Of a stretch of 7,019 nt of DNA, positions 1-6,494 are shown one piece after another. Every line of letters begins with the position of its first letter. The stretch's first letter is position 1. Location: positions 1,001 through 8,019 of the forward strand of contig DMMB01000072.1 of NCBI GenBank assembly GCA_003453215.1, read 5' to 3'. This DNA comes from Oscillospiraceae bacterium. Its GTDB lineage: Bacteria; Bacillota; Clostridia; Oscillospirales; Ruminococcaceae. The position numbers and the translations under genes are program-made. The notes under the pieces are model-generated. The model saw only the letters and a program-made list of their open reading frames with translations, was not told the DNA's origin and did not search any database.

Positions 1-101
1 GGATCCGGCGTCGGGGCGGGATTATTATTGTTGTTGCAGGCCACCAGGGCCAGGGCCATCAGTGCTGCCATCAGCACTACAAAAATTTTCTTGTTTTTCA
101 T
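1..101 (-). CDS. Lipoprotein, N-terminal fragment (cut by window edge)
   Basis: The reverse strand reads from an ATG at 101-99 through the window edge without a stop, giving 33 complete residues. They form a classic lipoprotein signal peptide: a basic start (MKNKK), a hydrophobic stretch rich in Val, Leu, Met and Ala, and the lipobox LVAC with the lipidated Cys at residue 22. A run of five Asn and a Pro-rich linker follow, as in surface lipoproteins of Firmicutes. A purine-rich site (AGG-AA, about 110-113 on the reverse strand) lies about 9 bases before the ATG. The signal peptide and linker resemble those of the BMP lipoprotein at 1332, so this may be another substrate-binding protein. The mature domain is outside the window, so function is unknown. 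The gene is divergent from the purine cluster. Confidence 0.8.
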   Translation of the reverse strand, partial: MKNKKIFVVLMAALMALALVACNNNNNPAPTPD

Positions 102-385
102 AGGGGAATTCCTACCTTTCTTTTTTGGCCTTTTCTGCAAAAAGGCACTTGGTTTTTCCCGGAGCGTTTCTCCGTCGCTCCGGCATTATTGTATTATATC
201 CCGTCGGGGAAATCCTCACGCATTTGCAAAAAAACTTCAACGAATTTATGAACGAAAAAACACTTTTCTGCCATTTTGTATTCTCCGGGAAGAAAATACC
301 ATAAGTTTCCTCTTTTCTTTAAAAATTATACATGTTCACCAAAGAACCCCCTCTATTGCCGTTCAATTCGTATAAAATCAGTTCA
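102..385. other. Divergent intergenic region with two hairpins
   Basis: No convincing gene lies here. The reading frames through it lack ribosome sites and have atypical composition. Two inverted repeats stand out. One has arms 128-134 and 140-146 (GCCTTTT / AAAAGGC, 5-base loop). The other has arms 159-166 and 176-183 (CCGGAGCG / CGCTCCGG, 9-base loop). On the reverse strand both would lie in the 5' leader of the lipoprotein gene. Neither is followed by a T-run in either direction, so they are not ordinary terminators. The 105-112 palindrome GGAATTCC overlaps the ribosome site of that gene. Confidence 0.5.
193..198 (-). promoter_or_regulatory. Possible -10 box for the leftward lipoprotein gene
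   Basis: The reverse strand carries an exact TATAAT here, about 90 bases before the lipoprotein ATG. At 17-base spacing the -35 position reads GCGTGA, which is a poor match, and there is no TGn extension. A second reverse-strand TATAAT lies at 325-330, also without a good -35. Either could be the start; the evidence is only the -10 match. Confidence 0.25.
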
Positions 386-414
386 TTGACAAGCGCGAAT
401 TGTGACGGTATAAT
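386..414 (+). promoter_or_regulatory. Consensus sigma-A-type promoter for the xpt riboswitch transcript
   Basis: A perfect TTGACA (386-391) and a perfect TATAAT (409-414) are separated by exactly 17 bases. Transcription should start near 420-422, about 40 bases before the riboswitch aptamer. Both hexamers match consensus, so initiation should be strong, with control passed to the downstream riboswitch. This is the only strong promoter I found for the rightward genes. Confidence 0.9.
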
Positions 415-460
415 GAAGACAGAACCCCACCATTCCGGGGCGTGAAGTGAATAACAGCGT

Positions 461-532
461 GCTCGATATAAATCAAATGATATGGTTTTGAAGTCTCTAC
501 CCGGCTGCCGTAAATAGCCGGACTATCGATGC
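461..532 (+). ncRNA. Purine riboswitch aptamer, guanine class
   Basis: The region folds as the three-way junction of the purine riboswitch. P1 pairs 463-468 (TCGATA) with 524-529 (TATCGA), extended by 461-462 with 531-532 across a bulged T. P2 is short, around 473-477 with 487-491, closing the L2 loop GATATGG (479-485). P3 pairs 501-506 (CCGGCT) with 516-521 (AGCCGG) and carries loop CCGTAAA (508-514). These match the conserved kissing loops of the family, and J2/3 reads GTCTCTACC. The specificity base just before the 3' strand of P1 is C (523, equivalent to C74 of the B. subtilis xpt aptamer), in GACTAT. A C pairs with guanine or hypoxanthine-type ligands, whereas adenine riboswitches have U. 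This is the same family that controls xpt in B. subtilis. Confidence 0.95.
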
Positions 533-580
533 AAGATACAGGCGGCGGTGCCTTTTGTTCCGCTGTCGTGCTTTGCATTG

Positions 581-621
581 CAGGAGGCTTTTCTCAAAAG
601 AGGCCACCTGTTTTTTCTTTT
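581..621 (+). terminator. Riboswitch-controlled transcription terminator before xpt
   Basis: The outer stem pairs CAGG (581-584) with CCTG (607-610). After an A/A mismatch, GG (586-587) pairs with CC (604-605). The inner stem pairs CTTTT (588-592) with AAAAG (596-600) around a CTC loop, leaving AGG (601-603) bulged. A T-rich tract (611-621, eleven bases with one C) follows. It lies between the aptamer and the xpt ribosome site, so it is the expression platform: ligand-bound aptamer allows this hairpin and stops transcription. A competing pairing is described in the findings. Confidence 0.8.
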
Positions 622-659
622 CCCGGTAAAATTTATTTTGTCATCAGGAGGGATCGCTC

Positions 660-1235
660 ATGCAGCTTCTGGAAGATCACATCCGCCGCGAAGGCAAAAT
701 TGCCCCCGGCAATGTTCTGCGCGTCGATGGCTTTCTCAATCACCAGATCGATGTCGTCCTGCTCACCAAGCTGGCCGAAGAGTTCCGCCGCCGCTACGAA
801 GGGGTACAGGTGGATAAAGTTCTTACCATCGAAGCTTCCGGCATCGCCATCGGCTGTCTGGTTGCCCAGCAGTTTGGCGTTCCGCTCCTCTTTGCCAAAA
901 AATCCCGTTCTTCCAATCTGCCCGCTGACGTATACGCCACCGCGGTGCACTCCTATACCCACGGCAATGTCAATCAGGTTGTGGTATCCAAGGAATTTTT
1001 GCACAGCGGCGAGCACGTATTACTCATCGATGACTTTTTAGCTCACGGTGAGGCGTTGGCGGGTCTTGTTTCGCTGGTGCAGCAGGCGGGCGGCATTGTG
1101 GCCGGCGCCGGCATCGTCATCGAAAAAGCCTTCCAGGATGGCGGCGACCGCATCCGCCGTCAGGGCATCCGGGTAGAAAGCCTGGCCCGTATCGCTTCCA
1201 TGAGCGTGGAAGAGGGCGTCACCTTTACCGATTAA
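660..1235 (+). CDS. xpt: Xanthine phosphoribosyltransferase
   Basis: This 191-residue protein has the full length of bacterial Xpt and matches it along its whole length. The enzyme transfers the phosphoribosyl group of PRPP to xanthine to form XMP, a cytosolic purine-salvage step; guanine can be a poorer substrate. Family landmarks are FLNHQID (25-31), TIEASGIA (56-63), the PRPP-binding loop VLLIDDFLAHG (120-130) with the paired Asp residues, and the C-terminal IEKAFQ and RVESLARI segments (154-178), which are characteristic of Xpt within type I phosphoribosyltransferases. The ATG is fixed by AGGAGGG at 646-652 with a 7-base gap. Expression should be controlled by the guanine riboswitch directly upstream. 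No terminator follows, so transcription probably continues into the transporter genes. Confidence 0.96.
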   Translation: MQLLEDHIRREGKIAPGNVLRVDGFLNHQIDVVLLTKLAEEFRRRYEGVQVDKVLTIEASGIAIGCLVAQQFGVPLLFAKKSRSSNLPADVYATAVHSYTHGNVNQVVVSKEFLHSGEHVLLIDDFLAHGEALAGLVSLVQQAGGIVAGAGIVIEKAFQDGGDRIRRQGIRVESLARIASMSVEEGVTFTD

Positions 1236-1331
1236 TCGGGGCCGGCTTATTGGTCAATCATTTAAAATTGTGTTCGACCGCCTCCGGGCGGAACAAATAA
1301 AAGAAGTCATGAATGACAAAGGAGATCACAC
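1236..1331 (+). promoter_or_regulatory. xpt-lipoprotein gap with stem-loop and ribosome site
   Basis: The gap carries a stem-loop pairing CCGCC (1278-1282) with GGCGG (1287-1291) around a TCCG loop, extended by TGTT (1271-1274) with AACA (1292-1295) across three unpaired bases. The sequence after it is A-rich, not T-rich, so it is not a standard terminator. A small palindrome GTCAT-GA-ATGAC (1306-1317) sits right before the ribosome site AAAGGAG (1318-1324), which is 7 bases from the lipoprotein ATG. I saw no promoter with two recognisable hexamers, which favours read-through from xpt. Confidence 0.45.
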
Positions 1332-2633
1332 ATGAAAAAGATTCTGGCATTTCTTCTTGCTGCAATGATGGTTCTGGCCCTCGCGGCCTGCGGCGGGGAT
1401 AACAACACCCCCAACAATGGCGGCAACACCACCCCCGAAGTGAAGGGGATGTCCGCTGATGTACTGCCCCGCAACACCGTGACCCCCACCGTCGAGGTTC
1501 CTGCTGATTTCAAAATTGGCATGATCTGTCTGCACGATGAAAACTCCACCTACGATAACAACTTCATCCAGGCCCTGCGCCAGGTGCAGAAGGACCTCGG
1601 CCTCTCCGATGATCAGGTCGTCATCGTCACCAATATCGGCGAGGACAGCTCCTGCTACGATGCCGCCGTTGACCTGGCCAAGAACAAGGGCTGCAACGTC
1701 ATCTTCGCCGATTCCTTCGGCCACGAGTCCTTTATGAAGCAGGCTGCTCAGGAATATCCCGAGGTTCAGTTCTGCCATGCTACCGGCACCTCCGGCAAAA
1801 CTGCTAACATCGAAAACTTCCACAATGCTTTCGCTTCCATCTATGAGGGCCGTTATGTTGCTGGCGTTGCTGCCGGTCTCAAGCTCAATGAGATGATCGC
1901 CGCCGGCGAAATCACTGCCGAGCAGGCTGTTATTGGTTATGTTGGCGCCTTCACCTATGCCGAGGTTATCTCCGGCATGACCTCCTTCTATCTGGGCGCT
2001 CGTTCCGTTTGCCCCTCCGCTACCATGAAGGTTCGTTACACCGGTTCCTGGTACGATCAGGCCAAGGAGCAGGAGGCCGCCACCGCCCTCATCGAGAAGG
2101 ATAAGTGCGTCCTCATCAGCCAGCACGCCGATTCCCTCGGTGCTCCCACTGCCTGCGAGCTGGCCGGCGTTCCCAATGTTTCCTACAACGGCAGCACCTA
2201 CTCTGCCGGTGAGACCACCTTCATCATCTCTTCCGCTATCAACTGGGCTCCTTACTTCCAGTACATCATCGAAACCGTTGTGAAGGGCGAGGCCATTGCC
2301 CCCGATTGGTGCGGCACCATCGCCACCAATTCCGTTGTTCTCTCCGGTGTTAACCAGGATGTTGCTGCGGAAGGCACCATCGAAAAGCTGAACGAAGTCA
2401 TCAAGGCTCTGGAAGATGGCACCCTGCACGTCTTTGATACCGCCAACTTCACCGTGGAGGGCAAGACCCTCACCGAGTACCTGGCCGATGTCGATGGCGA
2501 CTACACCGGCGAAACCAACGTCATTCACGATGGCTACTTCGATGAGTCCAACGCAGTGGATTTCCGTTCCGCTCCTTACTTCGATATCATCATCGATGGC
2601 GTTACCAACCTGAATACCAATTTCGGCGGCTAA
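1332..2633 (+). CDS. BMP-family nucleoside-binding lipoprotein of an ABC importer
   Basis: This 433-residue protein starts with a lipoprotein signal peptide (basic MKK, hydrophobic core, lipobox LAAC, lipidated Cys20) and a flexible Asn/Gly/Thr/Pro linker (about 21-37). From about residue 58 it looks like the BMP/Med periplasmic-binding-protein fold (BmpA, PnrA and NupN group), which binds nucleosides in characterised members. Recognisable stretches are KIGMICLHD (61-69), VQFCHATG (145-152), YEGRYVAGVAAG (171-182), IGYVGAF (201-207), TGSWYDQAKEQEAA (237-250) and QHADSLGAPTA (264-274). It would sit on the outer face of the membrane and hand ligand to the permeases. It is longer than the usual 330-360 residues, with extra sequence from about residue 350 to the end. 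The ligand cannot be read from sequence; a purine nucleoside is likely given xpt upstream. Ribosome site AGGAG at 1320-1324. Confidence 0.9.
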   Translation: MKKILAFLLAAMMVLALAACGGDNNTPNNGGNTTPEVKGMSADVLPRNTVTPTVEVPADFKIGMICLHDENSTYDNNFIQALRQVQKDLGLSDDQVVIVTNIGEDSSCYDAAVDLAKNKGCNVIFADSFGHESFMKQAAQEYPEVQFCHATGTSGKTANIENFHNAFASIYEGRYVAGVAAGLKLNEMIAAGEITAEQAVIGYVGAFTYAEVISGMTSFYLGARSVCPSATMKVRYTGSWYDQAKEQEAATALIEKDKCVLISQHADSLGAPTACELAGVPNVSYNGSTYSAGETTFIISSAINWAPYFQYIIETVVKGEAIAPDWCGTIATNSVVLSGVNQDVAAEGTIEKLNEVIKALEDGTLHVFDTANFTVEGKTLTEYLADVDGDYTGETNVIHDGYFDESNAVDFRSAPYFDIIIDGVTNLNTNFGG

Positions 2634-2649
2634 TCCATCGGCTTTGCAG

Positions 2650-2664
2650 AGCCGCTGGGCGGCT
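2650..2664 (+). repeat. Small stem-loop after the lipoprotein stop codon
   Basis: AGCCGC (2650-2655) pairs with GCGGCT (2659-2664) around a TGG loop. It lies between the stop codon and the larger terminator-like hairpin and is not followed by T residues. It may protect the 3' end of the lipoprotein message; this is inference. Confidence 0.4.
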
Positions 2665-2674
2665 GAAACTTACC

Positions 2675-2723
2675 ATCAAAAACACAAGCGGGGGCTTTGG
2701 CCCCCCTTGTGCTTTGATTTTTT
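2675..2723 (+). terminator. Strong terminator-like hairpin between lipoprotein and ATPase genes
   Basis: CACAAG (2683-2688) pairs with CTTGTG (2706-2711), and GGGGGC (2690-2695) pairs with GCCCCC (2700-2705) around a TTTG loop, leaving one bulged C (2689). Outer bases ATCAAA (2675-2680) can also pair with TTTGAT (2713-2718). Six T residues end it (2718-2723). This is a good intrinsic terminator within the cluster. Since the transporter genes downstream have no clear promoter of their own, it probably works as a partial terminator that makes the binding protein more abundant than the ATPase and permeases. Confidence 0.85.
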
Positions 2724-2737
2724 CTCACGCCTTTTTT

Positions 2738-2778
2738 CTGGCAAGGGCAGAAAGTACGGCTCCCTCCGCCTTTGCCAG
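2738..2778 (+). repeat. Long hairpin in the ATPase gene leader
   Basis: CTGGCAAGGGC (2738-2748) pairs with GCCTTTGCCAG (2768-2778), 11 base pairs including one G-T, with a 19-base loop. No T-run follows. It lies between the upstream terminator and the ATPase ribosome site (2803-2809). Its role is not evident; it could stabilise a processed 5' end or take part in regulation. Confidence 0.5.
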
Positions 2779-2815
2779 TCCAAAGGAACATTCCAACTCG
2801 ATGAGGAGGCATTTT

Positions 2816-4360
2816 GTGAACGCACTGGAACTGCGCAATGTCACCAAGCGCTTCGGCGAAAAGGTCATTGCCAATAATCATGTCAATCTTACCGTCCGCC
2901 GGGGCGAAATATTGGCGGTGCTGGGGGAAAACGGCAGCGGCAAAACCACCCTGATGAACATGATCGCCGGGATTTACCACCCCGATGAGGGCGAAATTTT
3001 TGTCAATGGCCAGCCGGTCACCATCTCCTCCCCGCGGGATGCTTTCCACTGCGGCATCGGCATGGTGCACCAGCATTTCAAGCTGGTCGATGTCTTTACT
3101 GCCACCGAAAATATCGTCCTGGGTGTGGAAGACGGCAAACCCTACCGCCTCAAGGAAGCCACCCGCCGGGTCGAAGAAATTTCCTCCCGCTATGGCTTCG
3201 TTATTGATGCCAAAAAGAAGATTTACGCCATGTCCGTTTCCGAAAAACAGACGGTGGAGATCGTCAAGGTGCTGTACCGCGGGGCGGAAATCCTCATCCT
3301 GGATGAGCCGACCGCTGTTTTGACCCCGCAGGAAACCGAAAAGCTGTTTGCGGTTCTGCGCCGGATGCGGGAGGACGGCAAATCCATCATCATCATCACC
3401 CACAAGCTCAATGAGGTGCTCAGCCTGTCGGATCGTGTTACCGTTCTGCGCAAGGGCGAAAATGCCGGTACCGTCAATACCGCCGAAACCAATGAAGCCC
3501 AGCTCACCGAAATGATGGTCGGCCAAAAGGTCGTTCTCAATATCGAACGCAAAGTGCCCGAAAATCCGGAGGATCGTCTGGTGGTCAAGGATGTCAGCTG
3601 CCTCAGCCGCGATGGCGTACAGCTGCTCGACCATGTGGGCTTTACCGCCCGCGCCGGCGAAATTCTGGGCATTGCCGGCATCGCCGGTTCCGGCCAGCGG
3701 GAACTGCTGGAGGCCATTGCCGGCCTGCAGCCGGTGACCGAAGGCGAAATCCTTTATGAGGATCCCAAAAGCGGCGAAACCGAAAACCTCCGCGATAAAA
3801 CCCCGCTGCAGATCCGCGAGCTGGGCGTCCGCCTTTCCTTTGTACCGGAAGACCGCCTGGGCATGGGCCTTGTCAGCAATATGGATATCATCGATAACAT
3901 GATGCTGCGCAGTTACCGCCGCGGCCGTTCCGCCTTCCTCGATCGTCAGCCCCCGCGGGAATTGGCCGAACGCATCATCGAAGATCTCGGCGTTGTTACC
4001 CCAAATGCCACCACCCCCGTCCGCCGCCTTTCCGGCGGTAATGTACAAAAGGTATTGGTGGGCCGCGAGATTGCTTCCGCTCCTACTGTACTCATGGCCG
4101 CTTACCCCGTCCGCGGCCTGGATATCAATTCTTCTTATCTTATTTACCATCTGCTCAATCAGCAAAAGGAAAAAGGCGTTGCCGTCATCTATGTCGGGGA
4201 AGATTTGGATGTACTGCTGGCCTTGTGCGATCGTGTCATCGTCCTCAGCGGCGGCCGCATCACCGGCACCGTCGATGGCCGTACCGCCACCAAAGAGGAG
4301 GTCGGCCTCCTGATGACCAAGACCGAAAGGGAGGGTGAAAGCCATGCAAAAGCAGAATAA
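2816..4360 (+). CDS. Double-domain ABC ATPase of BMP-type nucleoside importer (NupO-like)
   Basis: This 514-residue cytosolic subunit has two fused nucleotide-binding domains, as in NupO/YufO and RbsA-type ATPases, and energises import. Domain 1 has Walker A GENGSGKTT (37-45), Q-loop Gln86, Walker B ILILDEPTA (159-167, catalytic Glu164) and switch His196, but its signature reads SVSEKQ (140-145), where LSVG-type sequence is usual. Domain 2 has a degenerate P-loop without GKT (GIAGSGQRELLE, 288-299 region), an intact RLSGGNVQK signature (404-412), a degraded Walker B (LMAAYPVRGLD, 426-436) and Glu in place of the switch His (VGEDLD, 460-465). One hydrolytically competent site is therefore expected. 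GTG is chosen as the start because GAGGAGG (2803-2809) is 6 bases before it. An ATG at 2801 overlaps that site, and a longer TTG frame from 2714 runs through the hairpins. The 3' end overlaps permease 1 by 17 bases. Confidence 0.93.
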   Translation: MNALELRNVTKRFGEKVIANNHVNLTVRRGEILAVLGENGSGKTTLMNMIAGIYHPDEGEIFVNGQPVTISSPRDAFHCGIGMVHQHFKLVDVFTATENIVLGVEDGKPYRLKEATRRVEEISSRYGFVIDAKKKIYAMSVSEKQTVEIVKVLYRGAEILILDEPTAVLTPQETEKLFAVLRRMREDGKSIIIITHKLNEVLSLSDRVTVLRKGENAGTVNTAETNEAQLTEMMVGQKVVLNIERKVPENPEDRLVVKDVSCLSRDGVQLLDHVGFTARAGEILGIAGIAGSGQRELLEAIAGLQPVTEGEILYEDPKSGETENLRDKTPLQIRELGVRLSFVPEDRLGMGLVSNMDIIDNMMLRSYRRGRSAFLDRQPPRELAERIIEDLGVVTPNATTPVRRLSGGNVQKVLVGREIASAPTVLMAAYPVRGLDINSSYLIYHLLNQQKEKGVAVIYVGEDLDVLLALCDRVIVLSGGRITGTVDGRTATKEEVGLLMTKTEREGESHAKAE

Positions 4361-5489
4361 ATCCGCGGCGGCCGCCCGTCCCGCCCACGAACCCTTTATC
4401 TATGTCACCCGTCGGGATCAGATCCCGCTGGGTCGGGCCATTCTCATCCGGGCGGTGGCCATTTTGTTGGCACTTATCGTCTGCAGCGTGGTCACCCGCG
4501 TTCTTACCGGCGATGACCCCCTTTCCATCTACGCCACCATCTTCCATGGCGCCTTTGGCGCCGGCCGTATGCTGGTTACCCTGCACGATATTGCTATCCT
4601 GCTGTGCATCTCGCTGGCAGTCACCCCGGCCTTCCGTATGCGCTTCTGGAATACCGGCGCCGAAGGCCAGGTGCTCATCGGCTGCCTTTCCACCGCGGTA
4701 TGTATGCTGGTGCTGGGCGGCAAGGTGCCCGATGGCCTGCTGATTCTCATCATGGCGGTTTCGGCCATTCTTTCCGGCGTCATCTGGGGTGTTATTCCGG
4801 CGTTCTTCAAGGCGCACTGGAATACCAATGAAACCCTCTTTACCCTCATGATGAACTATGTCGCCATTCAGCTGGTGGAATATTTCCTCAAGGTAGCGGA
4901 TAAGACCGGCTCCAATGTGGTCGGCCCCGATCTGCTGACCCATGGCTGGCTCCCGGAAATTTTCGGTGTCAAGTATCTGCTCAATATCCTCATCGTGGCC
5001 ATCGTCTGCATCGCTATGCATATCTACCTGCGTTACAGCAAGCATGGTTATGAGATCGCCGTTGTGGGCGAAAGCGAAAATACCGCCCATTACATCGGCA
5101 TCGATGTCAAAAAGGTCATCATTCGCACTATGGCGCTTTCCGGTGCGGTCTGCGGTCTGGCCGGCCTGCTGCTGGTTGGCGGCTCCTCCCATTCCATCGA
5201 TTCCAATCTGGTCGATGGCCGCGGCTTTACCGCTATCATGGTCTCCTGGCTTGCCAAGTTCGATCCCTTTACCATGATCCTCACCACGCTGCTGCTGGTG
5301 TTCCTGGCCCGTGGTGCCGATGAAGTCTCTTCCAAGTTTGGCCTCAACAGCGATTTCTCCGAAATTCTCACCGGGATCATTTTGTTCTTCATCATCGGCT
5401 GCGAGTTCTTCATCCATTACCAGGTCCATTTCAATCATCATAAAAAAGAAAAAGCGGCGCCTGCCGTCCAAAGTGGGGAGGGGAATTGA
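4344..5489 (+). CDS. ABC importer permease 1, BPD_transp_2 family (NupP-like)
   Basis: This 381-residue integral membrane protein has about eight to ten hydrophobic segments, for example near 32-52, 82-95, 110-125, 130-153, 211-229, 258-280, 308-323 and 341-358, with a polar N-terminal tail of about 30 residues and a Lys/His-rich C-terminus. It matches the branched-chain/ribose permease superfamily, nucleoside branch. Landmarks are FWNTGAEGQ (101-109), NETLFTLMMNY (162-172), the cytoplasmic coupling stretch VGESENTAHYIGID (241-254) and GRGFTAIMVSWLA (292-304). It should pair with permease 2 to form the channel. The ATG at 4344 is chosen because GGGAGGG (4329-4335) gives an 8-base gap. A GTG at 4335, adding three residues, lies inside that site. 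The overlap with the ATPase gene suggests translational coupling. Confidence 0.92.
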   Translation: MQKQNKSAAAARPAHEPFIYVTRRDQIPLGRAILIRAVAILLALIVCSVVTRVLTGDDPLSIYATIFHGAFGAGRMLVTLHDIAILLCISLAVTPAFRMRFWNTGAEGQVLIGCLSTAVCMLVLGGKVPDGLLILIMAVSAILSGVIWGVIPAFFKAHWNTNETLFTLMMNYVAIQLVEYFLKVADKTGSNVVGPDLLTHGWLPEIFGVKYLLNILIVAIVCIAMHIYLRYSKHGYEIAVVGESENTAHYIGIDVKKVIIRTMALSGAVCGLAGLLLVGGSSHSIDSNLVDGRGFTAIMVSWLAKFDPFTMILTTLLLVFLARGADEVSSKFGLNSDFSEILTGIILFFIIGCEFFIHYQVHFNHHKKEKAAPAVQSGEGN

Positions 5490-5492
5490 TCT

Positions 5493-6473
5493 ATGGAAAT
5501 TGTCATCAGCTTTATCCAGCGTGCTATTCTGCAGGGCACTCCGCTTCTGTTTGGCGCCACCGGTGAAATCCTCACCGAAAAATCCGGCAACCTGAACCTC
5601 GGTATTCCCGGTATTATGTACATCGGCGCCATCTCCGGCGTGGTCGGCGGCTTCTTCTACCAGAATTCCGTTGCCAGGGTGCAGTCGGCGGCTGCCATTC
5701 TCATTCCGCTGCTGTGCTGTCTGGCCGGTTCGCTGCTCGCTTCTCTGCTTTATTGCTTCCTTACCGTCACCCTCAAGGCCAATCAGAACGTCACAGGTCT
5801 GGCCATCACTACCTTTGGCGTCGGCGTCGGCAATTTCTTCGGCGGCTCCCTCATCAAGATCGTCAAAAGCGATGTTCCTTACCTCGCCCTCGTCAAGGTC
5901 GCCAAGGTCTACAAGACCACCCTGCCCTTCGCCAAGAATATGGGCGTATTTGGTCAGTTGTTCTTCTCCTATGGCTTTCTGGTTTACCTCGCCGTCATTT
6001 TGGCCATTGCTGTCAGTCTGTTCCTTTCCCGCAGCCGCGCCGGCCTGTACCTACGCGCCGTGGGCGAAAATCCCGCCACAGCCGATGCCGCCGGCATCAA
6101 TGTCACCCGTTATAAATATCTTGCCACCTGCATTGGCGGCATGATTGCGGGCCTTGGCGGTCTGTTCTACATCATGGATTACAGCAACGGTATCTGGTCC
6201 AATAACGGCTTCGGCGATCGCGGCTGGCTTGCCATCGCCATCGTCATCTTCGCCACCTGGAAGCCCACTATGGCCATTCTCGGCAGCTACCTGTTCGGCG
6301 CGCTGTACATTCTGTTCAATTACCTCAATGTCCCCATGCGCCTGCTGCCCCTCATTCAGATGCTCCCTTACCTCGTTACCATCATTGTGCTGGTGGCGGT
6401 CAGCATCCGCAAAAAGCGGGAAAACCAGCCTCCCGCCAGCCTTGGCCTTTCCTATTTCCGCGAAGAGCGCTAA
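5493..6473 (+). CDS. ABC importer permease 2, BPD_transp_2 family (NupQ-like)
   Basis: This 326-residue membrane protein is the shorter partner permease. Landmarks of the NupQ/YufQ type are ATGEILTEKSGNLNLGIPG (22-40), KANQNVTGLAITTFGVG (95-111), the coupling stretch RAVGENPATADAAGINVT (188-205) and GDRGWLAIAI (241-250). Hydrophobic segments lie near 39-55, 66-93, 99-118, 156-179, 207-228, 245-256, 258-278 and 284-304, with a basic C-terminal tail. It starts only 3 bases after the permease 1 stop, with GAGGGG at 5479-5483 about 9 bases before the ATG, so the two are co-transcribed and probably made in matched amounts. It is the last gene of the cluster. Confidence 0.93.
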   Translation: MEIVISFIQRAILQGTPLLFGATGEILTEKSGNLNLGIPGIMYIGAISGVVGGFFYQNSVARVQSAAAILIPLLCCLAGSLLASLLYCFLTVTLKANQNVTGLAITTFGVGVGNFFGGSLIKIVKSDVPYLALVKVAKVYKTTLPFAKNMGVFGQLFFSYGFLVYLAVILAIAVSLFLSRSRAGLYLRAVGENPATADAAGINVTRYKYLATCIGGMIAGLGGLFYIMDYSNGIWSNNGFGDRGWLAIAIVIFATWKPTMAILGSYLFGALYILFNYLNVPMRLLPLIQMLPYLVTIIVLVAVSIRKKRENQPPASLGLSYFREER

Positions 6474-6494
6474 CCAGCCCCCACAAAAAATTTT

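Noticed and set aside
28..375. Rightward 115-residue frame in the divergent intergenic region
   Set aside because: It has no ribosome site, atypical composition, and overlaps the lipoprotein start and hairpins on the other strand.
529..1041. Rightward frame overlapping riboswitch terminator and xpt
   Set aside because: It lies over the terminator and in a different frame from xpt, with Ser/Pro-rich shadow composition.
1250..1268. Possible promoter (TTGGTC ... TAAAAT) before the lipoprotein gene
   Set aside because: The spacing is only 7 bases, and no other -35 lies at 16-18 bases from this -10-like box.
1309..1335. Possible leader peptide MNDKGDHT overlapping the lipoprotein ATG
   Set aside because: The stop overlaps the next ATG in a suggestive way, but no clear ribosome site precedes it and the peptide shows no attenuation-type residue run.
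1326..2528. Leftward 400-residue open frame antisense to the lipoprotein gene
   Set aside because: It is a Gly/Asp-rich shadow caused by GC-biased codon use on the real strand. The same holds for the long leftward frames at 2630-4345 and 4260-5471. The rightward frames encode recognisable families.
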